From: Thunnus maccoyii
Lineage: Eukaryota > Chordata > Actinopteri > Scombriformes > Scombridae
Length of the DNA stretch: 64,000 bases
Assembly (NCBI RefSeq): GCF_910596095.1
Contig: NC_056551.1
Coordinates: 5,195,001 to 5,259,000 of the forward strand
Direction of reading: 5' to 3'
Of the stretch, positions 49,855-60,219 are shown one piece after another. Positions within the stretch are counted from its first letter, which is position 1, and every line of letters begins with the position of its first letter. The notes beneath the pieces are model-generated. The model saw only the letters and a list, made by a program, of their open reading frames with translations, did no database searches and had not been told where the DNA came from. The position numbers and the translations under genes are program-made.

Positions 49855-51949
49855 CGCCCATTCCCTCAGTCATCAGCTGTTTATGCTAATTTCTGTTTCT
49901 GATCTCCATCAGTCAGCTTGTTTCAGCTCATGATGAATCTAATCACTAATTACATGAACAAACTTGAAGCCCCTCAGGCTGCTTCTCTCTTACTGGTGGG
50001 CTGAGTTCTGAATTTTAAAAAAATCTTTAGTTTATCATCTTTTGCTGTTTACATAATTCAGAACATTCAGTAACCCAACATAATCATTTTGATGTTCAGG
50101 GGAGAACTTTTTAATACTCAACACATCAATATAAAACAGTTTTTTTAATACCCAGCACTCTGTTATTACAAGCTGATAAGATGTTGGTTGGAAGTGAAAG
50201 TACATGCTGTATGTTCGTATTAGATACTATCTTTTAAAGCAACCAGAGTGTAAATAAATTACATTTTCTTTTATCTGTTTACGTTTACAGTTGCAGCTTG
50301 TAGAGACAAAGTGGACAGCTCTCTTTCTCTCTCTCTCTCTCTGTCTCTCTGTCTCTCACTCACACACACACACACACAGAGCCAGCTGTTGCCTAAACAC
50401 TGGTCTGCCTCTTCATTCAGCATTGAGGCCCTCAAGGGTCCTGTTCAGATGTAGCAGTAACACTGTGTTTGTGTGAGTGTGAGTGTGTGTGTGTGTGTCG
50501 CAAGCTAAAAGCTACAGCTAACACCTGTACTGTCTTCTTCATTGGCTATTTATTTGTGATTAAACTCCACAAACACTCAAGTGTCCAAATTCACCCAAAT
50601 GTGCATAAATACCCATTTAATGTGGTGCGGTGCAAGATGTTCCTATTTGTTTTCAATGGGATGACTCACTTCTCAAGGCATGAGGAGAGGGAAGGACTGT
50701 GAGTTGAAAGTTTTTAACCTTGTTAACTTTTTCTGCAAATAAGGATGAAATTCACCTGAAAGAAAGTGATTTTCCACAACATTTATAAAGAAAAAGTGAG
50801 CTTCCTGTTTCCCCTCTGTAAAAAATGTGTATGGGGGAGAAGATGATTGTTGTTTCTGGGATTCATCTTTTTATACGGCTTTTGCCTCCACGACTCCAAC
50901 CACAAAAATGATGTTCTGTTTGCCAAAAAGTCATGTAACTTTGTGCCAAATAGCCAAGTGGGTTGCTTATTCCCTCAATACTTGCTAATGAACAAAACTT
51001 ACACGACAAAAATAGACGTGGAAATTACAAATCACTTCAATCTCATTACTGACCAGAATGTCAGGCCTCAGTAGTTAAAACAAAGTGCTTGTCAAATCAT
51101 CTAACAGTGCCCAAAGCCCCCTTTCCAGTGGTGCAATTGTCTGATAATTTGTATCAGAGATTAGTCAGGTGTGTGCAGGTGAGAAAGTATGCGGGGTTTG
51201 ACCTTCTCATTTTCATGCTTCACACAACTACAGAACTTCTGTTACTTTTTGTATGAACACCATGAATGAAATTGAAGAGAAACTGTCTGAAGGTATGCCC
51301 CGTCACTTCAATTTGTATGATTCATTGCAGTGAGACTACATACAAGCAAAAACCACTCAGTTCTTGGAGAGAGATCAGGTTGTGATGCAGCCAGAGAGAG
51401 GCTTCCAGTGTGGCCACTTTTGCTTTTAAATGTGGTCTGACAACACATTGTACCACCTAGTTCTTTTGAAGCATACTGGTACTTCTTCTAACTGTCTTAG
51501 GTTCAGTCTAGGATTTGAAGTATGCTGAAAGTGATTTACCAGCTTTTTTCATTCAGTTCATTACAAAACCAGCCCTATATAAGTGCTGTTTATAAGAGCT
51601 CAGCAACCACCTACTTGTAACAGAGTTGCAAAATTGTTTCTTTGGCTTTCTCATCTTCCAGGAACCTTTTAACTTGGGAATAAGATAATGTGCATCATGA
51701 AAGAGCTGACAACAAGACTTTCAGTCACCATTGAGAGGAGCTCCACTGCTAAAAGGTCCTGATTCGATCAGTGACAAGTACACTCAGGATTTGGTATTAA
51801 AAATTTGTTCATGTACCGAGCACTTCTAAGAGACAATTTTGTCACTTCCAGTGGAAGTAAGGAGAAAATTCACTTTGCGTTGAATCTGAATTGACACTGA
51901 GTCTAGTCTCAAGTACTGCATTGTGTCTGTGTTGTGTATTTGTGTTCAT

Positions 51950-52600
51950 GTGTGCTGTAGAGACAGATCAGATGGCTAAATGTGCTTGTACTGCTCCCCC
52001 TCTACTGCTCACCCTCACCAAAACAAAACTCAGACAAAAGCTACAGCCAACACTCCTACACCCTCATCAATGGGCACAAAGAGCAGAAAAACGACAGGAG
52101 GGGCCCTGCACAAAGGTGCACCGAGACCCTGGCCCTCTCTCCTCTTTTGTCCTGAAGAATGGCGAGGTCCAGGAGCAGCTGCTGCGGCTGCACGGGACAT
52201 TTGAGACGGCCCCTTTCACCAAATACAAAGTCTGGAGCTGTGAGTGTGCAGGCTGCAGGGCTGCAGGGAGGGGAGTGGGGAGGGCTTGTATACAAAACGA
52301 AAGGCACACTTTGCCAGATCATCGTGGAGCTGACTCCCCACTTAGCCTGTAGATCAGCAGCAGAGGGAGGAGGGGCCTTAAAGTGCAGGAGGAAGCCTTT
52401 AAAGTTGACATGAGTCACATCAGTCACAGCACAAAGGAGTCCCCGAGGTCTGCCATATGGACGCAGGCACATCATCTGTTCAGGAATCACTCGAAGAAAT
52501 CCAGTCTGAACCAATAGCAGCTCAAGCTCTGCTCTCTCTCTACCCAGTGACACAAATCTCTGGTTTCTTATTGGCTGTTGAAGTGTTGTCATTAACAGAG
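51950..52600. promoter_or_regulatory. GC-rich candidate regulatory block
   Basis: Repeat-free, GC-richer than its surroundings. It contains an AP-1-like tgagtca (52,411-52,417) and two oppositely oriented CCAAT boxes (52,511-52,515 and attgg at 52,570-52,574). Open frames on both strands (up to 178 aa) are low-complexity and show no known domain or exon structure, so coding is unlikely. Role unknown. Confidence 0.25.
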
Positions 52601-52950
52601 TATCTCAATTAGCCAGATAGGTAGGTGGGCATTTTATTGCTTTAGTGCTTCAGGATAATCTGTGTGTTGGATTGATTAGTGTTGGTGGGGAAAAGGGAAA
52701 AGGAAGGAGTTGTGTTAAAAATATTTAATTTCCTCTCTTTACGGCTGTTATTTGTGTATGTGGTTCATTTTGTACGTCAAGACATTTTAGAGCAAATTCA
52801 AAAAGATTTTTTAAAAATGGTCTGTTTGTCACAATAAAGCTCTTTTTGTGCTTTTCTTAGTCAACAAAAGACTTTTTGCTCAGCTAATTTCTCCTCAGAT
52901 ACCCAATGAAAAGAATCAATAAGTGATAGAATGGAAAAAAATCAATGAGA

Positions 52951-53068
52951 AGAAATCAATGCACCTAGCAAGATGATCAAGAAACGTGTAGTATACGTTT
53001 CTTGATCATCTTGCTAGGTGCATTGATTTCTGTGGTCTGTCTCTCCAAATTAGAGAGACAGACCACAG
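52951..53068. repeat. Two adjacent perfect hairpins
   Basis: First: 37-bp perfect inverted repeat, arms 52,951-52,987 and 52,995-53,031, seven-base loop. Second: 16-bp perfect inverted repeat, arms 53,030-53,045 and 53,053-53,068, seven-base loop, overlapping the end of the first by two bases. No coding potential. Confidence 0.95.
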
Positions 53069-53069
53069 C

Positions 53070-55330
53070 TTATTTGCAAATGACTGAGTACTAAAATTAT
53101 ATTACTAAACTAGTTTATAGTACTAAATGTTCAGAAAACAGTAACACTACATGTCACAACACTTTTAAAAAAAATAGGATGCATATTCTCAGCATACACT
53201 TATAAGATGAGCATGTTATTTGATCTGTCTAAAGCACAAAAGTTTTCTGTCTCAGTGAAGGGTCTGAAACAGAAGGATGCACATGACAGGACAGCACAGT
53301 TACAGCGCCCTCTAGTGACATAAGACTGCAGTAACCCCCATGGAGGAAATACACATTACAACCAACAGCAGTGAGACACAGTTTAGATGCAGGAAACAGA
53401 TATAAGAAAACAATACTATGTAAAATAAATAATATAGAATAAAGAATTACATTATATGCATCACAATACCTTATAATACTTGTACACTATTGAACTTATG
53501 GAGACACAAAGCGTGCAATATTAAATAGATAAATAAGTCATTATGAAATCATTATATAAATTAATACTGACCTAAAAAATAGCATAAACATGAAATTGTG
53601 AAATAAACGAATATTTTTCTTTAAAAAAACTTATAATAATACATGAAATGTTATTTCATAATGAGCGTTTATTGCTGGTCATTTCAAAATGTCCTTTTTC
53701 CAAAATTATTTTAACAGTCTTTCCCCCAAATGTCTATCAAATTTTCAAACGAGGCAGAGCCACTTTTGAAATTTCTAAATAAAAACTGCTGTAATGAAAT
53801 TAAAATAACCTAGAGTAACCTTTATTACTGTGAAAAGAAGCAGGATGAAATAATGTTTCATAATGATGAGCTGAGTTTTACTAATTTATTATTTCACAAT
53901 GTCATGGTTATAATACATATTTTATCATCATTTTGGGTTTCCATATAGACTACAGACATATTCTGTCCAAAAAGTATCAGTCCAGTAGTGTTACACATCA
54001 GTAAAATCAAATTAAAGAATACTGTATGTATACATACAGATAAATATCTTTTCCAAGTCATCTCCTCACATTTTTCCCACAGAAACTAGGTTAAAGTACA
54101 GTCACAGCCAACCAGCTACATCTTTACTAAAGTAAACACAACCTCTCACTGGAACTCTAAACACACTCAGAGGTGGACTGAATAACAAGAAAAAACAGTC
54201 CTCACATCCACTTGAATGAACTATATATTTTTGTGCCCTCCAGTGGTGGAACAGTGGTACTGCACGCCACTACATTCAGCCTGATTAACGCAGAGCAATA
54301 ACTCCACCTAGTAGTCAAGAGTCCCTCCTGCATCACAGCACCTCCATAAAAGTGAAGAGAAGACAATCTGGTTTTGATTAAGCATATCTTGATTAAAAAT
54401 AAATGACCATAATGACTGTGTAAAATTAAGTTCAGACAAAAAAATAAAGAAGCTGCAACTTTTCATCCAACAAATGTATTCAGTAGAACTTGGAAAACAA
54501 AGTAACACAAAATATTACCAGCATAAACATTACAAAGTTTCTTAACTATTCAGTTTCCTTTGGTTTGTTTGACATCCAATTATGCATGCTGACTGAGAGT
54601 GTCCAAGATATACAGACCCACAGAAGGTCGTGGATAGATACACAACTGAAGTGTTTTTGATTGGCTAATTTCTCTACTGCTATTGTATTTCTTTCATTAA
54701 ATTTAAGGCACCTTATTACTGTGCTCAAACTGTATTTCCTCTCTGCAACTTATTGTATTTTAATTAATTTTATTTTACTTCTCATTATCATTTTGAATGC
54801 TGTTCTAATGCATTTCTTTACCTTGTATAAAGCACTTTGCCTCTGTGTCCGACTGCCTAAGTGCTATACAAATAAACTTGCCTTGACAATTGTTATAGAT
54901 TTTTCATTTTAAATTTAATTTTATGTTTTTTAATTGAACCTGGAAAGAAAAAAAATCCAATTACAGAAGAACAAAAGGAAAAAGAAATAGTGCTTACATA
55001 CAGGGTGGAGGTGGGGGTGTTAATTGCACAACAGAAAGAAAAAGGAAAAGGAAATATACATACAGGTGTGCACATTTACACACATTTACATCTGATATCA
55101 AATGTATTAAATTTAGTATTGCACTTTCATAAAGTCAGGGGACTCACAAAAGATTAAAAAAGAAAGGTCAAAATCTAAGCAGCAGCTATGCTGAGGTATC
55201 CTGACCTTTAGTCCCTAATAGGGGTAACACTGGATCTTCCATTTCCCATAATGCAATAGAGTCTGTCATTAGAACCTCACTGCCTGGTAAACAGCTGCTT
55301 CTTCTGAACTCCACCCTCCCTCTTTGTAAC
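53070..55330. other. Intergenic AT-rich region, no gene seen
   Basis: Short open frames only. It holds a retroelement tail at about 54,800-54,890. Confidence 0.6.
54800..54890 (+). mobile_element. L2/SINE-like 3' tail fragment
   Basis: 'accttgtataaagcactttg' followed by 'agtgctatacaaataaactt' is the typical 3' end of L2-type retroelements in fish. The larger LINE at 56.6-58.7 kb ends in the same way ('ggtgctatacaaataaaatt'). Confidence 0.5.
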
Positions 55331-55339
55331 ATACAGCAG

Positions 55340-55562
55340 CGTATTGCTGCCACCATGATAAAAAACATTTGCTCAGTTTCTTGTTATAATATTTCTCATT
55401 ATAACATGATGAATTGATATGTTATTATAACAAGAAACTTCCATATGTTGTTTAAACAAGGAAAAGATCTAGTGCCTGCCTATAGAGACAGATATTGTAG
55501 CCTTGTTTGTTGTTATAGCAATAAACTGAGCAAACATTTTTTGTCATGGTGGCAGCAATACG
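55340..55562. repeat. Foldback element with nested arms
   Basis: Outer arms 55,340-55,390 and 55,512-55,562 match in inverted orientation at 45 of 51 positions. Part of the left arm (55,375-55,391) is also perfectly complementary over 17 bases to 55,423-55,439. It is a probable non-autonomous foldback transposon or hairpin-forming sequence, without coding capacity. Confidence 0.75.
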
Positions 55563-56585
55563 TTGCCATAGTCACGTAGGCCGTCTGGTAAAAACTTTGT
55601 AGTTGCAGCCAAAGTCCTGATGACCTGGTGCTGTTCCTTTCAACAAATTTGGCTCCATGGCAGAAAAATAATAAATGACATAAGTGTTTGGAAACTATTT
55701 CCTTCTTTTCCCTCTTCCAAAACCCATAATCTTTCTCTCCACCTTTACACCTTATCTGCTGCTATCCCTCTTTTGTCTCCATTCCAGATGTTTTCCAGCT
55801 GCTTACAAGCACACCAGCAGTAAATAATTATTTCATAGTCATCATTAGTAGTCAACATAAGTTTTTTGCATCAACTATGAATGACTTCACAATTTTACTA
55901 TTTGTATACTTTTGTGTGTGTTGTCCTTCAATGTCAGGTTAAAGCTGTTTGAGCCTGGTTTCCGTGATAATAAAGTTTAATTTTGAATCATGAGGGAGAC
56001 GTTTTGCTGCTGATGTCAGCTGCTAATTTGCACATATTTGAGAGGAAATGGTCAAACCTGCGTCTTTCTGTGTGCAGACAACCAGACCACCCGCACACAA
56101 GGACGGGCAGGCGAGCAAGCAACAGTCTCACTACGATTTTAGCTCACAGTGTTTACTGAGACAATAGAGGATCTGTGTGTGGTCGGAGGACTGTGTCCGA
56201 GATTCATCCATGTTTTCTTCCTAACAGATCTGCAGTTCAGAGTGAAGTATGTCAACAAACCTATAGGCATTGACATGTTTAAGCACTTCAGTTCATGTAT
56301 AGTCCATTAAACTGGCCACAGACAGACAGATGAGTGAGTTTAAAGCACCGTGAGACTGCTGATTAACTGACATGTTTTGCCCCACTTGAAAAACACAGCT
56401 CAGACTGAAGTGTCGACTTCTTTCTATTCCTTTCTCTGTCAGACACCCAGCAGTTTTCTGTCAGTAGATTCTCAGCACTAGAACAATCTACGCTCAGACG
56501 TGAATCAAAGCATGTTAGGCTTCTGCATGACCATGTTTCAACAAGACTAACAGTCTACATATGGGGCTTTTTCCCTATTTTCATT

Positions 56586-56643
56586 CAAGAGTGTGGTCTT
56601 TAAATTTGAGAGCATGATTTATTGATTTAACGTTAAGATTTTT
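56586..56643 (+). repeat. Repeat family X, left part, split by LINE
   Basis: 'caagagtgtggtctttaaat' then 'ttgagagcatgatttattga'. It matches, inverted, the end of the copy at 59,640-60,217. The continuation of family X is found only after the LINE, at 58,731. Confidence 0.75.
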
Positions 56644-58730
56644 CAGTCAGGATTTTGCATCATAGAACAGAGACAGCACTGGTGAAAGCTACAAATGACC
56701 TAATTGCATCGGACAAAGGACTTCTCTCTGTATTTGTCATTGCCATTGCTACGCAGATGACACCCAATTATGTTTGCCAATGAAGCAGATGTAACCAATC
56801 AGTTAAAGAAACTCCAAGCATACCTTAATGACATATGACCTACAATTTTATACTACTAAACCCAGACAAAACTGAAGTTATTGTGCTTGGCCCTAAACAC
56901 CTTAGAAACACATTATCTAATGATATAGCTGCTCTGGATGGCCTTACCCTTCAACTCCCACATAAAACAAATTTCAAAGACTGCCTTTTTTCACAATGTT
57001 ATACAGTGGAAACCCCTTATATGGATCAAAAAGCTCAGGACAGAATCATTCCTATACAAATGCTGTTTAAATAATTCACTTATAGTGATCAAGTAGTCTG
57101 ATTACAGTGTACATTTTGGGTCTTTTCATACATCACAACATATGGAAAAAACTTAAAAACTACAGTAATTCTATTTTTTTTACTTTACTTTCATGATACA
57201 GGTTTGATATGTACTTAATGGCTGTGGCACTATTATTGCCTTGTGGTCTGCTTCCAACTGGTTATACGAGGCTGGTGCTGCATGCACATTGAAATCAGGA
57301 TGGGTAAAAGAAAGTAATTTTTTCTTAATGAAAAAAATTGTCTCCTTGAAACTTACAACAAATTGTGTTTAAAGAGCTGTACTGTATTTTGAAACAGTTA
57401 GTAAAATTCAGTATATAGCAAAGCTGGCTGTTTCATTACTTTATATTCATGTATAAATATACAAATGCCAATTGGATGGTAGTCTGCATGAGAAATAAAG
57501 AAAAAATTAAAAGGTTTGGTTATAATAATAATCTGCTTATAGTGATCAATTTGACCCGGACAGACATGATCACTATAAGCAATTTCCACTGTACTGCAAA
57601 AATCGGGCACATCTTGTCTCAGAAAGATGCAGAAAAACTAGTCCATGCATTTGTTACTTTTAGACTGGATTTTTGCAATTCCTTGTTATCAGGCTGCCCT
57701 AATAAGTCTCTATAGACTCTCCAACTGGTCCAGAAAGCAGCTGCACGTATACTGACAAAAACTAGGAAAATAAATCATATTTCTCTCATTTTAGCTTTGC
57801 TGCACTGGCTCCCTGTAAAATCCAGAATTGAATTTAAAATTCTTCTCCTCACCTACAAAGCTCTTAATGGTCAGGCACCATCATATCTTAAACTACAACA
57901 CTGTGCTCCCAGAATGCAGGCTTACTGGTGATTCCTAGAGTCTCCAAAAGTAGAATGGGAGGCAGAGCCTTCAGCTATCAGACTCCTCTCCTGTGGAACC
58001 ATCTTCCAGATTCGGTCCAAGGGGCAGACACCCTGTCTATGTTTAAGAGTAGGCTTAAAACGTTCCTTTTTGATAAAACTTATAGTAAGGGCCAGCCAGG
58101 CTTGCCTTGGACCAGCACCTAGTTATGCTGCTACAGGCCTAGACTGCCGGGGGACTTCCCATGATGCACTGAGCTTCTCTCTCCTCTTCCCCCTCTCCAT
58201 CTGTATGCATTCATGTACCATTAATGCATGTTAGTAACTTGGCTTCTTCCGCTGGAGGTTTTGTGCCTTCTCATCTTGCAGGTTCCTTTGGATCAGGGTC
58301 ATGGACCCCCTAGTTACAGATGGTGGGGTTCCGAGGACCGTGGCTGTGGGGAACCTGTGCTGGTGTGGTCCTGCTTGACAACCACACCTGCTATTATTAT
58401 TATTAGTCATATTACTATTATTGATGTTGTTGTTGTTATTATTGTTGTTATCATGCTCTGTGTCTCTCCCCCCTCTCTCCCTCCTTCTTTCTCTCTGAAC
58501 CCAACCAGTCAAGGCAGATGGCCGCCCACCTAGGACCCGGTTCTGCTTGAGGTTTCTTCCAGCTAAAGGAGAGTTTTTCCTTGCTGCTATCGCCAAGTGC
58601 TTGCTCATGGGGGAATGTTGAGTCTCTGTAAATTAAAGAGTACGGTCTAGACCTGCTCTATGTGAAAAGTGCCCTGAGATAACTTCTGTTATGATTTGGT
58701 GCTATACAAATAAAATTGAATTGAATTGAA
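56644..58730 (+). mobile_element. Defective L2/Rex-like LINE retrotransposon
   Basis: Remnants of a CR1/L2-clade reverse transcriptase on the plus strand. They include the catalytic YADD motif at 56,750-56,761, a segment LLNPDKTEVIVLGPK (about 56,855-56,900), LVHAFVTFRLDFCNSLLSG (about 57,640-57,697), and the C-terminal LLHWLPVKSRIEFKILLLTY region (about 57,795-57,860). The frame is broken by stops and shifts. An internal deletion removes the section between the early RT blocks and YADD, and a DNA transposon interrupts it at 57,004-57,591. The 3' end has 'ctatacaaataaaattg' and a TTGAA repeat tail, typical of L2-type elements. It is not functional. The choice between L2 and Rex families is uncertain. 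Confidence 0.85.
57004..57591. mobile_element. pogo/Tigger-like non-autonomous DNA transposon
   Basis: Terminal inverted repeats 'cagtggaaaccccttat' and, inverted, 'cagtggaaattgcttat', flanked by TA on both sides (57,002-57,003 and 57,592-57,593). The internal motif 'cttatagtgatcaa' occurs near both ends (about 57,079 and 57,536). It has no transposase and lies inside the LINE reverse transcriptase, so it inserted later. Confidence 0.7.
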
Positions 58731-58833
58731 TTTTGTAATTCTTTCCCTCAAAACCCTGCCCTTGCACTTAAATAGCCCCTGCTTGCACTTAGATTTGCTC
58801 TGCTTCTGCTCAAACTTGCACTCAGATATACAG
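58731..58833 (+). repeat. Repeat family X, right part after LINE
   Basis: 'ttttgtaattctttccctca' and the following 'cttgcacttaaatagcccct' resume the family X sequence interrupted at 56,643. Homology to the inverted copy ends near 58,831, where a Tc1-like element begins. Confidence 0.75.
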
Positions 58834-59275
58834 ACAGCTGACAAATTAAAGGAAAAACTGGTATATAGGCCTGAATGCTTGACCCCTACAGTGAGGGGAT
58901 CTCGTGGCTCTGTTATGCTGTGGGGGGCATTTTGCTGGTATGGTTTGGCTCCACTTGTCCCCTTAGGGGGAAGGGTCACTGCAAATCAATAGAAAGTTGT
59001 TCTGAGTCATCACCTTTATCCTATGATGAAACATTTCTATCCTGATGGGAGTGGTCTCTTCCAGGATGATAATGCCCCAATTCACAGGGCACAAGGGGTT
59101 ACTGAATGTTTTGATGAGTATGAAAATGATGTGAATCATATGCTATGGCCTTCACAGTCACCAGATCTCAATCCAACTGAACACCTATGGGAGATTTTGG
59201 ACTGAGGTGTTAGACAGTGCTCTCCACCACCATCATCAAAACACCAAATGAACAGTGGTGAGGTTGTGTATTGTG
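58834..59275 (+). mobile_element. Truncated Tc1-like transposon
   Basis: The left end contains the Tc1-type terminal text 'acagctgacaaattaaagga' (about 58,840). Conceptual translation gives the transposase C-terminal half: GSVMLWGAFCWYGLAPLVPL (about 58,908-58,967), DDNAPIHRAQ with the second catalytic Asp (about 59,065), and [15 protein letters not shown] with the catalytic Glu (to 59,202). The DNA-binding N-terminus and first catalytic Asp are missing, and a stop codon interrupts the frame at about 58,990. It is inactive. Confidence 0.85.
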
Positions 59276-59639
59276 TAGTTATATCAAGTGTTCAAATGTG
59301 GTTTACTGTTGCTTATTGAGTTAAGAAGTTACTTTTGTTTTCTACTGTTTTAATGTGTTAGTTAGCATTAGTTACTTTTGCTGGTACTTTTCCCATTTCT
59401 AAACAATGAAATACAGATAAAAAAAGAAACACATCAGCATCCATTTTGTCGTTAGTTGCCTAGCAACAGTGTTCACATCATGTACAACACTTGAAAGCCA
59501 AGCATATTTTCATGGATGTATTCTTGTGCCCCAAATATGGCTTAACCAATTCAATTTGAAGGAAGTAATAGCACCATTAAAATAAAAAGCTTACTTGAGG
59601 TCCTTGACTGTGGCGGTCCATGCAGACTCCTGCTCCTGA

Positions 59640-60217
59640 GTCATGACGGTGATGTTGTTTTCTTCTCTAGCCAGTGTGTTAAACGACTACTATTATATGT
59701 AGCTATTATACTCAAAGAAAAAGTACAGACACTGGTATATACATTAAGTGTCCTTTTATTCCAAAAGTCATATAAGAAAGCAAGGAAAGTACATTTAATA
59801 AAGCCCCGGAGGGTGGAAGTGGATGAACCTGGTAACAGAATAACTGCCAATACAGGACACTCAAAGAAGTAAAGCAAATGTCCCTGCAAGAAGGCAGAGA
59901 TTATTTCATTGGTCAGCACTACACCTGGCATTCTATTTGTTGGAGGATTTTGGCAGAATCTCAGAGCAGACGTTTCACGAGTGCAAAGAAGCAGCCCGAG
60001 CATGAGGAGAAGGGTTGAAGCTGGAGCAGGAAATCTGTGCAAGCAACAATACATCTGAGCGCAAGCATACAGTTTGAGCAGAAGCAGAGCAGACCTAAGT
60101 GTGAGGCAGGGGTTATTAAGGTGCAAGGGCAGGGTTTTGAGGGAAAAAAATTACAAAATCTGAATGTGAAATCAATAAATCATGCTCTCAAATTGGAAAG
60201 ACCACACTCTTGAAATT
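59640..60217 (-). repeat. Repeat family X, inverted copy
   Basis: The reverse complement begins with the same 'caagagtgtggtcttt' and 'ttgagagcatgatttattga' blocks as 56,586 and continues through the 58,731-58,831 homology into a longer sequence. It therefore shows what the interrupted copy looked like. A 161-codon minus-strand open frame inside it has no recognisable domain. The distal boundary is uncertain. Confidence 0.6.
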
Positions 60218-60219
60218 AA

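Larger units (their letters stand above)
46740..51900. other. Intergenic region, no gene seen
   Basis: Contains a family A repeat (47,275-47,786), microsatellites (48,258-48,310; 48,716-48,750; 49,816-49,854; 50,320-50,380; 50,470-50,498) and AT-rich unique sequence. Open frames are short or run through simple repeats. Confidence 0.6.

Noticed and set aside
51891-52592. Open frames of 153 codons (+) and 178 codons (-)
   Set aside because: They overlap on opposite strands, are low-complexity, and show no known motif or exon junction evidence.
58228-58608. Open frames on both strands near the LINE 3' end
   Set aside because: They are by-products of the LINE 3' untranslated region, including a TTATTG-type simple repeat.
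59641-60126. 161-codon minus-strand open frame as a possible gene
   Set aside because: It lies inside a dispersed repeat also found, interrupted, at 56.6-58.8 kb, and has no recognised domain.
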